Positions 37,262 through 45,263 of a stretch of 64,000 nucleotides of DNA are shown one piece after another. The stretch spans positions 248,001-312,000 of the forward strand of contig NZ_BJUW01000001.1 of NCBI RefSeq assembly GCF_007988825.1. Direction: 5' to 3'. Both the position numbers and the translations under genes were made by a program. Below the pieces are notes generated by a model, which saw only the letters and a list, made by a program, of their open reading frames with translations, searched no databases and was not told the origin of the DNA. Every line of letters starts with the position of its first letter. Position 1 is the first letter of the stretch. The stretch comes from Microbacterium aerolatum (lineage in GTDB: Bacteria > Actinomycetota > Actinomycetes > Actinomycetales > Microbacteriaceae).

Positions 37262-39148
37262 TCAGCTGATGCGCAGGGCGTGCTCGATGAGGCGCTCGAG
37301 CGTGCGGATACCGTCGCGAGACAGGATCGACTCGAGGTGTCCCTGCACACTGGCGTAGCCGTCGCCGCGCAGGGCGTAGACGTCTCCGGTGGCAGGGTCG
37401 GCGGACACGCCGCTCGTCTCGGAGCCGGGGGAGACCTGTGCCGTGAACGTGTTGTAGAACCCGATCGACGCTTCCTCGCCGAACACCGGCACCGTCTTCT
37501 GCAGTCCCTGATGCGGTGCTGCGAGCGGCGCGAGGTCGAGGCCGAGCCGATCCGCCAGGATCTGGTGGCTCAGGCACACCGCCAGTAGGGGAGCGCCCTG
37601 GTCCAGGCGGCGGCCGACGAGCTCGCGCATGCGGGCGATGCGCGGCGAGCTAGCATCGCGCGGGTCTCCGGGCCCTGGGCCGGCGACGAGCAGCTCGGCC
37701 GCGTCGATCGCGGCATCCTGAACCTCGTGCCACGGCATGATCCTCGCATCGAGGCCGAGGTGGCGCAGCTGGTGCGCCAGCATCGTGGTGAACCGGTCCT
37801 CGGCGTCGACGACCAGAGCCGTGCGGCCGGCGAACGGACCGGTCGACCCGTCCTCCTGAGGGTTCAGCCAGAACTCGGCCAGGCGGGAATTGCGCGAGGC
37901 GAGAAGGGCGGAGACCTCCGGATCGTCGGCGAGGGGAGTGTCCGTCGAGGGCTCATCGGGGTCCGCCTTGACCGCGGCGGCGGTGTCGCGCGGGATCGCT
38001 CCGATCGCGCCGAGGACGCCGGCGGCCTTGCCGTGCGTCTCGCTGACCTCGCCGTACGGGTCGGAGTGGCGCACGAGCGTCGCGCCGACGGGCACGCGCA
38101 GCCGCCCGTCCTCGAGATACACGGTGCGGATGAGGATCGGTGCGTCGACGTCGTGTCCGCCCTCGCCGTTCGGGGTGAAGAGGGCGGCGACGCCGGAGTA
38201 GTACCCGCGCGGAGTCGTCTCGTGGCGGCGGATCACGGCGCAGGCGTTCTGCATCGGGGAGCCGGTGACGGTCGGGGCGAACATCGTCTCGCGCAGGATG
38301 TCGCGCGGGTCGAGGCGGCTGCGGCCGCGCAGCATGTACTCGGTGTGGGTGAGGCGCGACATCTGCTTGAGGTGGGGGCCGGTGATGCGCCCGCCGTCGG
38401 AGCAGACGGCGCTCATCATCTTGAGTTCCTCGTCGACGACCATGAACAGCTCCTCGGTCTCCTTCGTGGAGGAGAGGAAGTCGATCAGGGTCGCCTTCGT
38501 GGCGCCGCCAGCCGGGTGGCGGAAGGTGCCGGAGATCGGGTTCATGGTGACGATGCCGTCGCGGGCGACCACGTGGGCCTCGGGGCTGGCGCCGACCGCG
38601 ATGTGTCCCGGGGTGATGACCGCGAAGGTCCAGTAGGCACCGCGCTCGTGCGTGAGCAGCGCGCGGAACCAGGCGAGGGCGGTGCTGCGCTCCTCGGCGT
38701 CGACGGTGGCGGTGTAGTCGCGGCGGATCACGAAGTTGGCGCCCTCGCCACGACCGATCTCCTCGGCGATCACGCGGCTGACGACCTCGGCGTAGTCCTC
38801 ATCGCTGATGTCGAATCCGGCATCCTCCAGCGGCACGGGAGCGGCGGGCAGAGCGGCGAGCATGTCGTCGAGCGGGAAATCACGGTGCTCGTCGACGATC
38901 AGGCAGCGCAGCGGGGTACCGTCGTCGGTGGCCGCGAAGCCGCGTTCGCGCACCTGGCGATAGGGGACCATGGCGAACACCTCGCGCGGTGTTCCGTCGA
39001 TCGTGAGCGGGATGTCCGCGAGCAGGTCGACATCGCGGGTGGGGCCGGTGAGCAGTTCGACACTCTGTGCGCCGTCTCGTGCGATCAGGACGAAGGACGC
39101 GTCGGCATCCTCCACCAGCTCGGCGAGCAGGGCTGCGGTATCGGTCAT
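37262..39148 (-). CDS. fused anthranilate synthase (TrpE-TrpG, PhzE-like)
   Basis: A 628-residue fusion. Residues 1-400 are the chorismate-binding synthase with I-P-Y/V-P-Y-R-Q-V-R-E-R-G-F, I-G-R-G-E-G-A-N-F-V-I, and T-V-T-G-S-P-M-Q-N-A-C. Residues 440-628 are a glutamine amidotransferase with the catalytic cysteine in A-V-C-L-S-H-Q-I-L. The whole sequence resembles PhzE, which makes 2-amino-2-deoxyisochorismate for phenazines, but no other phz gene is near. A tryptophan attenuator upstream argues for anthranilate production or at least control by tryptophan. ATG 39148 follows AGGAG. Confidence 0.85.
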   Translation of the reverse strand: MTDTAALLAELVEDADASFVLIARDGAQSVELLTGPTRDVDLLADIPLTIDGTPREVFAMVPYRQVRERGFAATDDGTPLRCLIVDEHRDFPLDDMLAALPAAPVPLEDAGFDISDEDYAEVVSRVIAEEIGRGEGANFVIRRDYTATVDAEERSTALAWFRALLTHERGAYWTFAVITPGHIAVGASPEAHVVARDGIVTMNPISGTFRHPAGGATKATLIDFLSSTKETEELFMVVDEELKMMSAVCSDGGRITGPHLKQMSRLTHTEYMLRGRSRLDPRDILRETMFAPTVTGSPMQNACAVIRRHETTPRGYYSGVAALFTPNGEGGHDVDAPILIRTVYLEDGRLRVPVGATLVRHSDPYGEVSETHGKAAGVLGAIGAIPRDTAAAVKADPDEPSTDTPLADDPEVSALLASRNSRLAEFWLNPQEDGSTGPFAGRTALVVDAEDRFTTMLAHQLRHLGLDARIMPWHEVQDAAIDAAELLVAGPGPGDPRDASSPRIARMRELVGRRLDQGAPLLAVCLSHQILADRLGLDLAPLAAPHQGLQKTVPVFGEEASIGFYNTFTAQVSPGSETSGVSADPATGDVYALRGDGYASVQGHLESILSRDGIRTLERLIEHALRIS

Positions 39149-39179
39149 CGATGTCTCCTGTGCAGTGCTCCGGCTCGGG

Positions 39180-39209
39180 CAAACGAAAAGACCGCCCCGG
39201 AGGCGGTCT
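39180..39209 (-). terminator. attenuator terminator of the trp leader
   Basis: On the minus strand AGACCGCC (39209-39202) pairs with GGCGGTCT (39196-39189), followed by TTTTCGTTT. The left arm can instead pair with GGCGGT at 39236-39231, which would prevent termination. Confidence 0.85.
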
Positions 39210-39235
39210 GAATTCGTGAAATGCGAACGCACCGC

Positions 39236-39268
39236 CTAGAAGGCGGGCCACCAGGCGGTTGTGCGCAT
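39236..39268 (-). CDS. trpL: tryptophan leader peptide
   Basis: A 10-codon frame reading [10 protein letters not shown] with two adjacent Trp codons. It starts at ATG 39268-39266 and stops at TAG 39238-39236. Its codons 4-5 (ACCGCC) can pair with GGCGGT overlapping the stop, forming the classic 1:2 pairing. When Trp-tRNA is scarce, stalling on the Trp codons would free segment 2 to pair with segment 3 and allow transcription of the synthase. Confidence 0.85.
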   Translation of the reverse strand: MRTTAWWPAF

Positions 39269-39274
39269 GGGCCG

Positions 39275-39280
39275 AAACTA
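39275..39280 (-). promoter_or_regulatory. -10 box of a predicted leaderless mRNA (trp leader peptide)
   Basis: On the minus strand TAGTTT lies exactly 6 nt before the leader ATG 39268, so the leader peptide would start at the 5' end of the RNA. No clear -35 is visible. Confidence 0.5.
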
Positions 39281-39334
39281 TCACAGTGCGGCATGCCGCG
39301 AATGCGCTTCCAGCCCCTGTCGATCTGGGCCGCG

Positions 39335-39340
39335 TAACCT
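39335..39340 (+). promoter_or_regulatory. ispG: -10 box near the ispG start
   Basis: TAACCT lies 7 nt before GTG 39348, again predicting a leaderless or nearly leaderless mRNA. Confidence 0.45.
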
Positions 39341-39347
39341 TGAGAGC

Positions 39348-40499
39348 GTGCCTGCAGTCAATCTTGGGATGCCGAGCGTCCCCGAAGTCCTGAGCCCGCG
39401 TCGCAAGTCCCGTCAGATCAGCGTCGGCAAGGTGCTGGTGGGTGGCAATGCTCCCGTCAGCGTGCAGTCGATGACGACGACCAAGACGACCGACATCAAC
39501 GGGACGCTTCAGCAGATCGCCGAACTCACCGCCTCGGGCTGCGAGATCGTGCGCGTGGCCGTGCCGCACCAGGACGACGCCGACGCATTGAAGATCATCG
39601 CGATGAAGAGCCAGATCCCGGTGATCGCCGATATCCACTTCCAGCCCCGCTACATCTACACCGCGATCGATGCCGGCTGCGGCGCGGTCCGCGTCAACCC
39701 GGGGAACATCCGCGAGTTCGACGGCAACGTCGGCAAGATCGCCGAGGCGGCGAAGGCTGCCGGCGTCTCGCTCCGGATCGGCGTGAACGCCGGTTCTCTC
39801 GACAAGCGGATCCTTGCGAAGTACGGCAAGGCGACCGCCGAGGCGCTCGTCGAGAGTGCCGTGTGGGAGGCCTCCCTGTTCGAGGAGCACGACTTCCACG
39901 ACTTCAAGATCTCGGTCAAGCACAACGACCCGATCGTGATGGTCAAGGCGTATCGCCAACTCGCCGAGCGGGGTGACTGGCCGCTGCACCTCGGCGTCAC
40001 CGAGGCGGGCCCGGCGTTCCAGGGGACGATCAAGTCGGCCACGGCCTTCGGCATTCTGCTGTCGGAGGGCATCGGCGACACCATCCGCGTCTCGCTGTCG
40101 GCGCCGCCGGCCGAGGAGGTCAAGGTCGGTCACCAGATCCTGCAGTCGCTGAACCTGCGCGAGCGCAAGCTCGAGATCGTGTCGTGCCCGTCGTGCGGTC
40201 GCGCCCAGGTCGACGTGTACACGCTTGCCGACTCCGTGACGGAGGGCCTGAAGGACATGACCGTCCCGCTGCGCGTGGCCGTGATGGGCTGCGTCGTCAA
40301 CGGTCCCGGTGAGGCGCGTGACGCCGACCTCGGCGTGGCATCCGGAAACGGCAAGGGCCAGATCTTCGTCAAGGGCGAGGTCATCAAGACCGTGCCGGAG
40401 GCCGACATCGTCCAGACGCTCATTGAAGAGGCGAACCGCATCGCCGACGAGATGGGGCCGGACGCCGCGACCGGCACGGCGCAGGTCATCACCGCGTGA
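39348..40499 (+). CDS. ispG: 4-hydroxy-3-methylbut-2-enyl diphosphate synthase
   Basis: A 383-residue iron-sulfur enzyme that converts MEcPP to HMBPP in the MEP pathway. The 4Fe-4S ligands are two cysteines in S-C-P-S-C-G-R and one in [12 protein letters not shown]. The N-terminal TIM-barrel domain has [13 protein letters not shown] 39348 is chosen by the family N-terminus. The stop couples to the next gene (TGATG). Confidence 0.95.
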   Translation: MPAVNLGMPSVPEVLSPRRKSRQISVGKVLVGGNAPVSVQSMTTTKTTDINGTLQQIAELTASGCEIVRVAVPHQDDADALKIIAMKSQIPVIADIHFQPRYIYTAIDAGCGAVRVNPGNIREFDGNVGKIAEAAKAAGVSLRIGVNAGSLDKRILAKYGKATAEALVESAVWEASLFEEHDFHDFKISVKHNDPIVMVKAYRQLAERGDWPLHLGVTEAGPAFQGTIKSATAFGILLSEGIGDTIRVSLSAPPAEEVKVGHQILQSLNLRERKLEIVSCPSCGRAQVDVYTLADSVTEGLKDMTVPLRVAVMGCVVNGPGEARDADLGVASGNGKGQIFVKGEVIKTVPEADIVQTLIEEANRIADEMGPDAATGTAQVITA

Positions 40500-41365
40500 T
40501 GTCGGCGACCGTCGTCACGTTCGCAGCTGAGGAAGTCCGCGCGGAGAGCACCGTTTCGGCAGCGCACGCGCGCCCGGAGGGTGCTGTCGTCGTGGTCGAG
40601 CAGACGCCGTTCCACCCCGTCGACCACACCTGGCCGGATCAGCCGGGGGATGCTGGCCTGATCCGGGCCGGTGATGAGTCCGCCAGGGTCGTCGAGGCGG
40701 TCATGGTCGCCGTCAGCGACGACGGTTCGTTCGCCGTCGGGGCGGACATCCCGGTCAAGCGAGGTGCCGAGGGATGGACGTGGCACGTCGGGCACCGGCT
40801 CGACGTCACGGAGCCGCCAGCGTGGCTCGATTCCGGCGCGGCCGTCACGCTCGAGGTCGATGAGGAGCGTCGCGACGGTCTCAGCCGCGGTCACACGGCT
40901 TGTCACCTGGCGTCGCTGGCGCTCGATCTCGCCGTCGCCGACCTGTGGCGAAAAGATCCCGGCATCGACGCCCTCGGGAACCCGGACTTCGAGGGGCGGG
41001 CGAATCAGACGAGCCGTATCCACGAGGGTGGAAGCGTCGACGAGTACCGACTCGGGAAGAGTCTGCGCAAGGCCGGCTTCGACACGGAGACGTTCGCGAC
41101 GACGCTGCCGGAACGCGAGGCGCGCATCAACGCGCAGTTGGTGAGCTGGGTGGCCTCGGAAGCTGCGAGCGGCATCGAGACGGACGGTCCGACGATCATC
41201 GACCGGCGGCGCTGGCGCTGCGAGCTTCCCGAGGGGGATGCCGTGATGCCGTGCGGCGGCACGCACGTGAGCTCGCTGAGCGCGTTCGCGTCGATCTCGG
41301 TCGTGCTGGAGATGAGTGATCCGCAGACTCTGGTGATGACGACCACGGCGGTGCCGGCAGCCTGA
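40499..41365 (+). CDS. AlaX-like tRNA-editing / alanyl-tRNA synthetase second-domain protein
   Basis: A 288-residue stand-alone editing-domain protein related to AlaX and the second additional domain of Ala/ThrRS, which removes wrong amino acids from tRNA. The zinc site is visible as H132-T-A-C-H136 and C252-G-G-T-H256. The N-terminal barrel part precedes it. The exact tRNA cannot be read. It is coupled to ispG, although the functions are unrelated. A GTG one codon upstream is an alternative start. Confidence 0.8.
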   Translation: MSATVVTFAAEEVRAESTVSAAHARPEGAVVVVEQTPFHPVDHTWPDQPGDAGLIRAGDESARVVEAVMVAVSDDGSFAVGADIPVKRGAEGWTWHVGHRLDVTEPPAWLDSGAAVTLEVDEERRDGLSRGHTACHLASLALDLAVADLWRKDPGIDALGNPDFEGRANQTSRIHEGGSVDEYRLGKSLRKAGFDTETFATTLPEREARINAQLVSWVASEAASGIETDGPTIIDRRRWRCELPEGDAVMPCGGTHVSSLSAFASISVVLEMSDPQTLVMTTTAVPAA

Positions 41366-41389
41366 GCAGGTGACGGGAGGCCCGCGACG

Positions 41390-41581
41390 TCAGCTCGCCA
41401 GGAAGCGCTCGATCGCCGCGATCGTCGTCGCGTTGTCGCGATGCAGTACTGCGTGGATGCCACAACTCTCCGCGCCCCGAGCCGGCGCTTCGTTGTCGTC
41501 GATGAAGAGCACGTCCTCGGCCGATGCGCCCATCCGCTCGAGAGCCATCCGGTATGCGCCGGCATCCTGCTTCGCTGATGC
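41390..41581 (-). pseudogene. C-terminal remnant of a HAD-superfamily hydrolase
   Basis: On the minus strand 63 residues end at TGA (41392-41390). They match the C-terminal part of HAD phosphatases: K-Q-D-A-G-A-Y-R-M-A-L-E-R-M-G, then the motif IV region V-L-F-I-D-D-N-E-A-P-A-R-G-A. The N-terminal half, including the nucleophile D-x-D motif, is missing; the next gene's promoter and start lie where it would be. A dead remnant. Confidence 0.75.
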
Positions 41582-41584
41582 CGA

Positions 41585-41590
41585 TAGCGT
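41585..41590 (+). promoter_or_regulatory. -10 box near the 41598 start
   Basis: TAGCGT lies 7 nt before GTG 41598. It sits at the break point of the HAD remnant. Confidence 0.45.
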
Positions 41591-41597
41591 CGTGTGC

Positions 41598-42503
41598 GTG
41601 AAGATGCACGACGATGAGCTGGAGATCGACGAGCAGACCGTACGCCGGCTGGTCGACGATCAGTTCCCCGAGTGGCGCTCTCTTGCGATCCGTCCCGTCC
41701 CCGGCGCAGGCACGGTCAACGCTATCTTCCGCATGGGTGAGGACTACACGGCGCGCTTTCCGCTCACGGGCGAGGCGGGCCCGATCGCCGAGACGCTCCG
41801 ACGAGAGGCCGTCGCGCTCGCCGAGCTCGCCGACGCGTGCCCGGTCCCGGCTCCGCGGCCCGTCGCCCTCGGCGCACCGGACATGGGCCACCCGCTCCCG
41901 TGGTCGATCCAGACCTGGATCCCCGGTACGGTCGCGACGCCCACTTCCGTGTCGCACTCCGCTGAGTTCGCCGGCGATCTCGTGAAGCTCGTCGAAGCGC
42001 TGCGGGACGTCGACACCAGGGGGAGAGCCTTTGGCGGCATCGGCCGCGGTGGCGACCTCAAGGACTCCGACGAGTGGATGGCGACCTGCTTCAGGCAGAG
42101 CACCGATCTGCTCCCGGTCGACCGTCTCCGCGCCCTGTGGGAGCGGATGCGGCTGCTCCCGGGTGCGGGCGCGTTGGCTATGACCCACGGCGACCTCATC
42201 CCCGGCAACCTCCTGATCCGCGAAGGCCGCCTGGCCGGAGTCCTCGACGGCGGAGGCTTCGGCCCGACGGACCCGTCACTGGATCTCGTCGCCGGGTGGC
42301 ATCTTCTGGATGCCGACGCCCGAGCCGTCTTCCGGGAGGGGCTGGGTCCGGACGATCTGGAGTGGCGTCGAGGTGCGGCCTGGGCGTTCCAGCAGGCCAT
42401 GGGACTCGTCTGGTACTACCAGCACTCCAATCCGCCGATGAGTGCGCTCGGTCGGAGTACCCTGCGCCGCATCCTCGACGACGACGAGATCGGTGCGGAG
42501 TGA
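41598..42503 (+). CDS. aminoglycoside-phosphotransferase-family kinase
   Basis: A 301-residue APH/ChoK-type kinase. The ATP lysine region is weak (Y-T-A-R-F-P). The catalytic loop reads H-G-D-L-I-P-G-N-L-L near residue 196. The metal-binding motif, usually D-F-G/D-W, reads L-D-G-G-G-F-G. W-S-I-Q-T-W-I-P-G is typical of this subgroup, whose substrates are mostly unknown small molecules rather than antibiotics. GTG 41598 is preferred from the -10 box; ATG 41604 is also possible. Confidence 0.78.
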   Translation: MKMHDDELEIDEQTVRRLVDDQFPEWRSLAIRPVPGAGTVNAIFRMGEDYTARFPLTGEAGPIAETLRREAVALAELADACPVPAPRPVALGAPDMGHPLPWSIQTWIPGTVATPTSVSHSAEFAGDLVKLVEALRDVDTRGRAFGGIGRGGDLKDSDEWMATCFRQSTDLLPVDRLRALWERMRLLPGAGALAMTHGDLIPGNLLIREGRLAGVLDGGGFGPTDPSLDLVAGWHLLDADARAVFREGLGPDDLEWRRGAAWAFQQAMGLVWYYQHSNPPMSALGRSTLRRILDDDEIGAE

Positions 42504-42507
42504 ACGG

Positions 42508-42995
42508 ATGCTCGTGATCAAGACGCTCACCGAGGCGGACTGGCGTCAGTGGCGGACGCTGCGCCTGCGCGCGCTGCAGGACGCTCGTCCGCCTTCGGCT
42601 CACGCTACGAAGACTGGAAGGAAGCACCAGACGAGCGCTGGCGTCAGAGGTTCCAGAACCCGCGCATCCTGAACCTCATCGCCGTTCTCGACGGGACGCC
42701 CGTCGCGATGGCCGGCGGGATGCTGGGGGAGCGGATCGAGCTCATCTCGATGTGGGTCGCGCCGGAAGCTCGTGGAGCGGGCGTCGCCGATGCTCTCATC
42801 CGAGCGGTAGAGGCGTGGACCGCCCCTCTAGCCCCCGAACTATGGCTGTCGGTCATGCCGGAGAACGCCACGGCGATCGCGACCTATGCGCGCAACGGGT
42901 TCGAGCACGTCGACGAAACCGGGGATCCGCTTCCCCACGGACCAGGACACGAACTTCTCATGCGCAAGCTCCTCGACCGATCCGGTCGCAGCTGA
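42508..42995 (+). pseudogene. GNAT-family acetyltransferase with a single-base frameshift
   Basis: ATG 42508 opens M-L-V-I-K-T-L-T-E-A-D-W-R-Q-W and runs to L-R-A-L-Q-D-A. The homology then continues in another frame as S-A-F-G-S-R-Y-E-D-W to the stop at 42995, with the acetyl-CoA motif A-R-G-A-G-V-A-D-A-L near the middle. One missing C near 42586 would restore D-A-P-S-A-F-G. Either a real inactivating deletion or a sequencing error; the rest of the protein is intact. Confidence 0.8.
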
Positions 42996-42996
42996 C

Positions 42997-44421
42997 TCAG
43001 GTCAGCGCGAACTCCACTTCGCCCTTCGCGATGTCCGCTGTGACGACGCGGAGCGTCACGGTCTCGCCCGGCTTCACGCCCGCCGGCACCGGCGCGGATG
43101 CCGTCACGGCCGGATCGGATACTTGAACGTCGGCGCGCTCGCCGCCGTTGCGGAGCTCGATCACCGTCGCTTCGATGGTCGACCCGACGAGCGGCCGCAT
43201 GAGCGCGGCCTCCACCCGGTTGATCGTGTCCGCGTTCAACCGGGATGCGCGCTGGTTCGACGCCTGCATGAGATCCGGCAACTCGGCGAGGGAATCGCGT
43301 GCCCACGCCGGTGCGCCGGAGCCATCCGAGACGCCCAGACAGATCGCCAGCGCCCACCTGTCGACGAGCCGACGCAGGGGAGCGGTGGCGTGCGCGTACG
43401 GCGCCGCGATCGCCGCCTGCTCGACATCGGCGGGCACGGTCCCGTCGAACGTCACGTACCCCGCCCCGCGGAACAGGGATGCCGCAGCCTCCAGCACGGG
43501 CAGCGTCAGCGGGTCCGCGCGATCCAGGCTGCGCAGATACTCTCCGTACTCGCCGGTGGTCCACGGCCGGCCGAGTGCCTCGGTCTGGTGACGGAACGCC
43601 GCGAAGGCCGCGGCATCAGGCTCGGGCATCGTCCGCAGCACGCCCACCTTGGCCTCCAGCATCAGCGAGGCCGCCGCCATGCCGGTCATCAGGGAGAGCT
43701 GCGCGTTCCAGTCCTCGATCGGAAGCGGCGTGCGCCGCACGATCCCGTACGTCCCGTCCTCGCGCTGCACGACTTCCTCGTCCGGCATGTTCAGACTCGC
43801 GCCTCCGCGCTCCCGCTCCTTCTCCAGTCGCAGCTCCCCGATCACCGGCAGCAGCGACGCCGGCGACTCCTCACCGGCATCCAGCGCACGCTGTGCACTC
43901 TCGTAGTCGAGTTGCGCACGCGACCTGATCAGGGCCCGCTCGAGGCGGAAGTCCTCCACATCCCCCGCCGCGGACAGCGCGAAAGTCCACACCAGTGCTG
44001 GGCGGTCCTCGCCGGGCAGCAGCGACGCGCGCCCCTCGCTCAGTTCCCGCGGATGCAGCGGGATGGATCCGTCCGCCGCATAGAGCGTCTGGCCGCGTTC
44101 CCGTGCAGCGGCATCCAGCGCTCCGCCCGCGGCGACGAAGGCGGGGACGTCGGCGATCGCGTAGCGCACCTCGAAGCCGTCGCCGCTGCGGGCGAGGTGG
44201 AACGCCTGATCGAGGTCCCTCGATCCCAGCGGATCCAGCGTCGCGAACGGCACATCGCGCAGGTCGAGCCCCGGCGCGGGCGGCGTGACGGCGGATGCCT
44301 CGGCGATCGCCTCCGGCGAGAACTCCACCGGCGCGTCCAGCGACACCCGAAGTGAGGCGAGAGCCTCGGCGAGCTCGCTCTGCGCGGCGGACGGGGCGAC
44401 ATGTGATCGACGCTGAGGCAT
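42997..44421 (-). CDS. RNB-domain 3'-5' exoribonuclease
   Basis: A 474-residue RNase II/R-type protein. The active-site motif D-P-L-G-S-R-D-L-D-Q (residues 63-72) keeps three of the four usual aspartates; the fourth is Gln72. H-A-T-A-P-L-R-R-L-V-D-R is the conserved late motif. There are no N-terminal cold-shock domains, only a C-terminal S1-like tail, so it is much shorter than RNase R. ATG 44421 has a -10 box 6 nt upstream. Confidence 0.85.
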   Translation of the reverse strand: MPQRRSHVAPSAAQSELAEALASLRVSLDAPVEFSPEAIAEASAVTPPAPGLDLRDVPFATLDPLGSRDLDQAFHLARSGDGFEVRYAIADVPAFVAAGGALDAAARERGQTLYAADGSIPLHPRELSEGRASLLPGEDRPALVWTFALSAAGDVEDFRLERALIRSRAQLDYESAQRALDAGEESPASLLPVIGELRLEKERERGGASLNMPDEEVVQREDGTYGIVRRTPLPIEDWNAQLSLMTGMAAASLMLEAKVGVLRTMPEPDAAAFAAFRHQTEALGRPWTTGEYGEYLRSLDRADPLTLPVLEAAASLFRGAGYVTFDGTVPADVEQAAIAAPYAHATAPLRRLVDRWALAICLGVSDGSGAPAWARDSLAELPDLMQASNQRASRLNADTINRVEAALMRPLVGSTIEATVIELRNGGERADVQVSDPAVTASAPVPAGVKPGETVTLRVVTADIAKGEVEFALT

Positions 44422-44427
44422 GCCCCC

Positions 44428-44433
44428 ACACTA
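44428..44433 (-). promoter_or_regulatory. -10 box of a predicted leaderless mRNA (RNB gene)
   Basis: On the minus strand TAGTGT lies exactly 6 nt before ATG 44421. Confidence 0.5.
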
Positions 44434-44462
44434 ATTCCGGCCCAGGACGGCCGCGAAGGGTT

Positions 44463-44468
44463 TAGCGT
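44463..44468 (+). promoter_or_regulatory. -10 box of a predicted leaderless mRNA (44475 gene)
   Basis: TAGCGT lies exactly 6 nt before ATG 44475. Confidence 0.5.
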
Positions 44469-44474
44469 GAAGCC

Positions 44475-45245
44475 ATGACCGTTGCAGAGAAGGCACAGAC
44501 TCTCCGTTCGCTCCACGACGCTCCCGAGATCCTCCGGGTCGTCAACGTCTGGGACGTGGTCTCAGCCAAGGCCATCGCGGCCCTTCCCGAGACCACCGCG
44601 CTCGCCACCGCAGGCCACTCCATCGCCGCCACCTTCGGGTATGCGGACGGCCAGATCCCTCGCGAGCTCATGATCGACATGGTCGGGCGGATCGCGGCAT
44701 CCACTGAGCTCCCCGTAAGCGCCGACCTCGACGACGGATACGACGACGCGGGGGAGACCACCCGCCTCGCGATCGGCGCCGGAATCGTCGGCGCGAACGT
44801 CGAGGACCGCCTCAAGCCCTTCGCGGATTCCGTCGCCGTCGTCGAGGCGATCGTCAAGGCCGGTGAAGCCGAGGGCGTGCCGTTCGCCCTCAACGCCCGC
44901 ACCGACGCGTTCGTGCGCGCAGGCGACCGCCCGATCGAGGAGAGCATCAAGGATGCCATCGACCGCGGCCGTGCCTTCCTCGACGCGGGGGCCACCTGCG
45001 TCTTCGTCCCCGGCATCCTGAACGCCGACGTCACGACTCAGCTCGTCGAGGGGATCGGACGAGGGAAGATCAGCGTCATCGGCCTCCCCGGCGCGCTCAC
45101 CGCAGCCGAGTACGAGGCGCTCGGCGTTGCGCGCATCTCGTACGGCCCGATGACGCAGCGCGTCGCCCTCACGGCACTGCAGGATGTCGCCAAGAGCCTG
45201 TACGCCGACGGCGTCATCCCCGAGGGGACGCGCGGGCTCAACTAG
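44475..45245 (+). CDS. isocitrate lyase / PEP mutase family protein
   Basis: A 256-residue TIM-barrel protein of the ICL/PEPM superfamily, which cleaves or forms C-C or C-P bonds in 2-oxoacids. The metal-binding aspartates are in S-A-D-L-D-D-G-Y, with later N-V-E-D-R and N-A-R-T-D-A-F motifs. The ICL catalytic K-K-C-G-H motif is absent, so it is not a true isocitrate lyase. The substrate is unknown. Confidence 0.85.
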   Translation: MTVAEKAQTLRSLHDAPEILRVVNVWDVVSAKAIAALPETTALATAGHSIAATFGYADGQIPRELMIDMVGRIAASTELPVSADLDDGYDDAGETTRLAIGAGIVGANVEDRLKPFADSVAVVEAIVKAGEAEGVPFALNARTDAFVRAGDRPIEESIKDAIDRGRAFLDAGATCVFVPGILNADVTTQLVEGIGRGKISVIGLPGALTAAEYEALGVARISYGPMTQRVALTALQDVAKSLYADGVIPEGTRGLN

Positions 45246-45251
45246 AGTCCC

Positions 45252-45257
45252 TAGACT
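45252..45257 (+). promoter_or_regulatory. proS: -10 box of a predicted leaderless mRNA (proS)
   Basis: TAGACT lies exactly 6 nt before GTG 45264. Confidence 0.5.
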
Positions 45258-45263
45258 TGACGC

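Noticed and set aside
37262-39148. Phenazine biosynthesis cluster
   Set aside because: Only a PhzE-like enzyme is present; no phzA/B/D/F/G genes are near and the leader responds to tryptophan.
41005-41565. Minus-strand frame of 186 codons over the HAD remnant and AlaX end
   Set aside because: The homologous HAD residues are in a different frame; this frame has no motifs.
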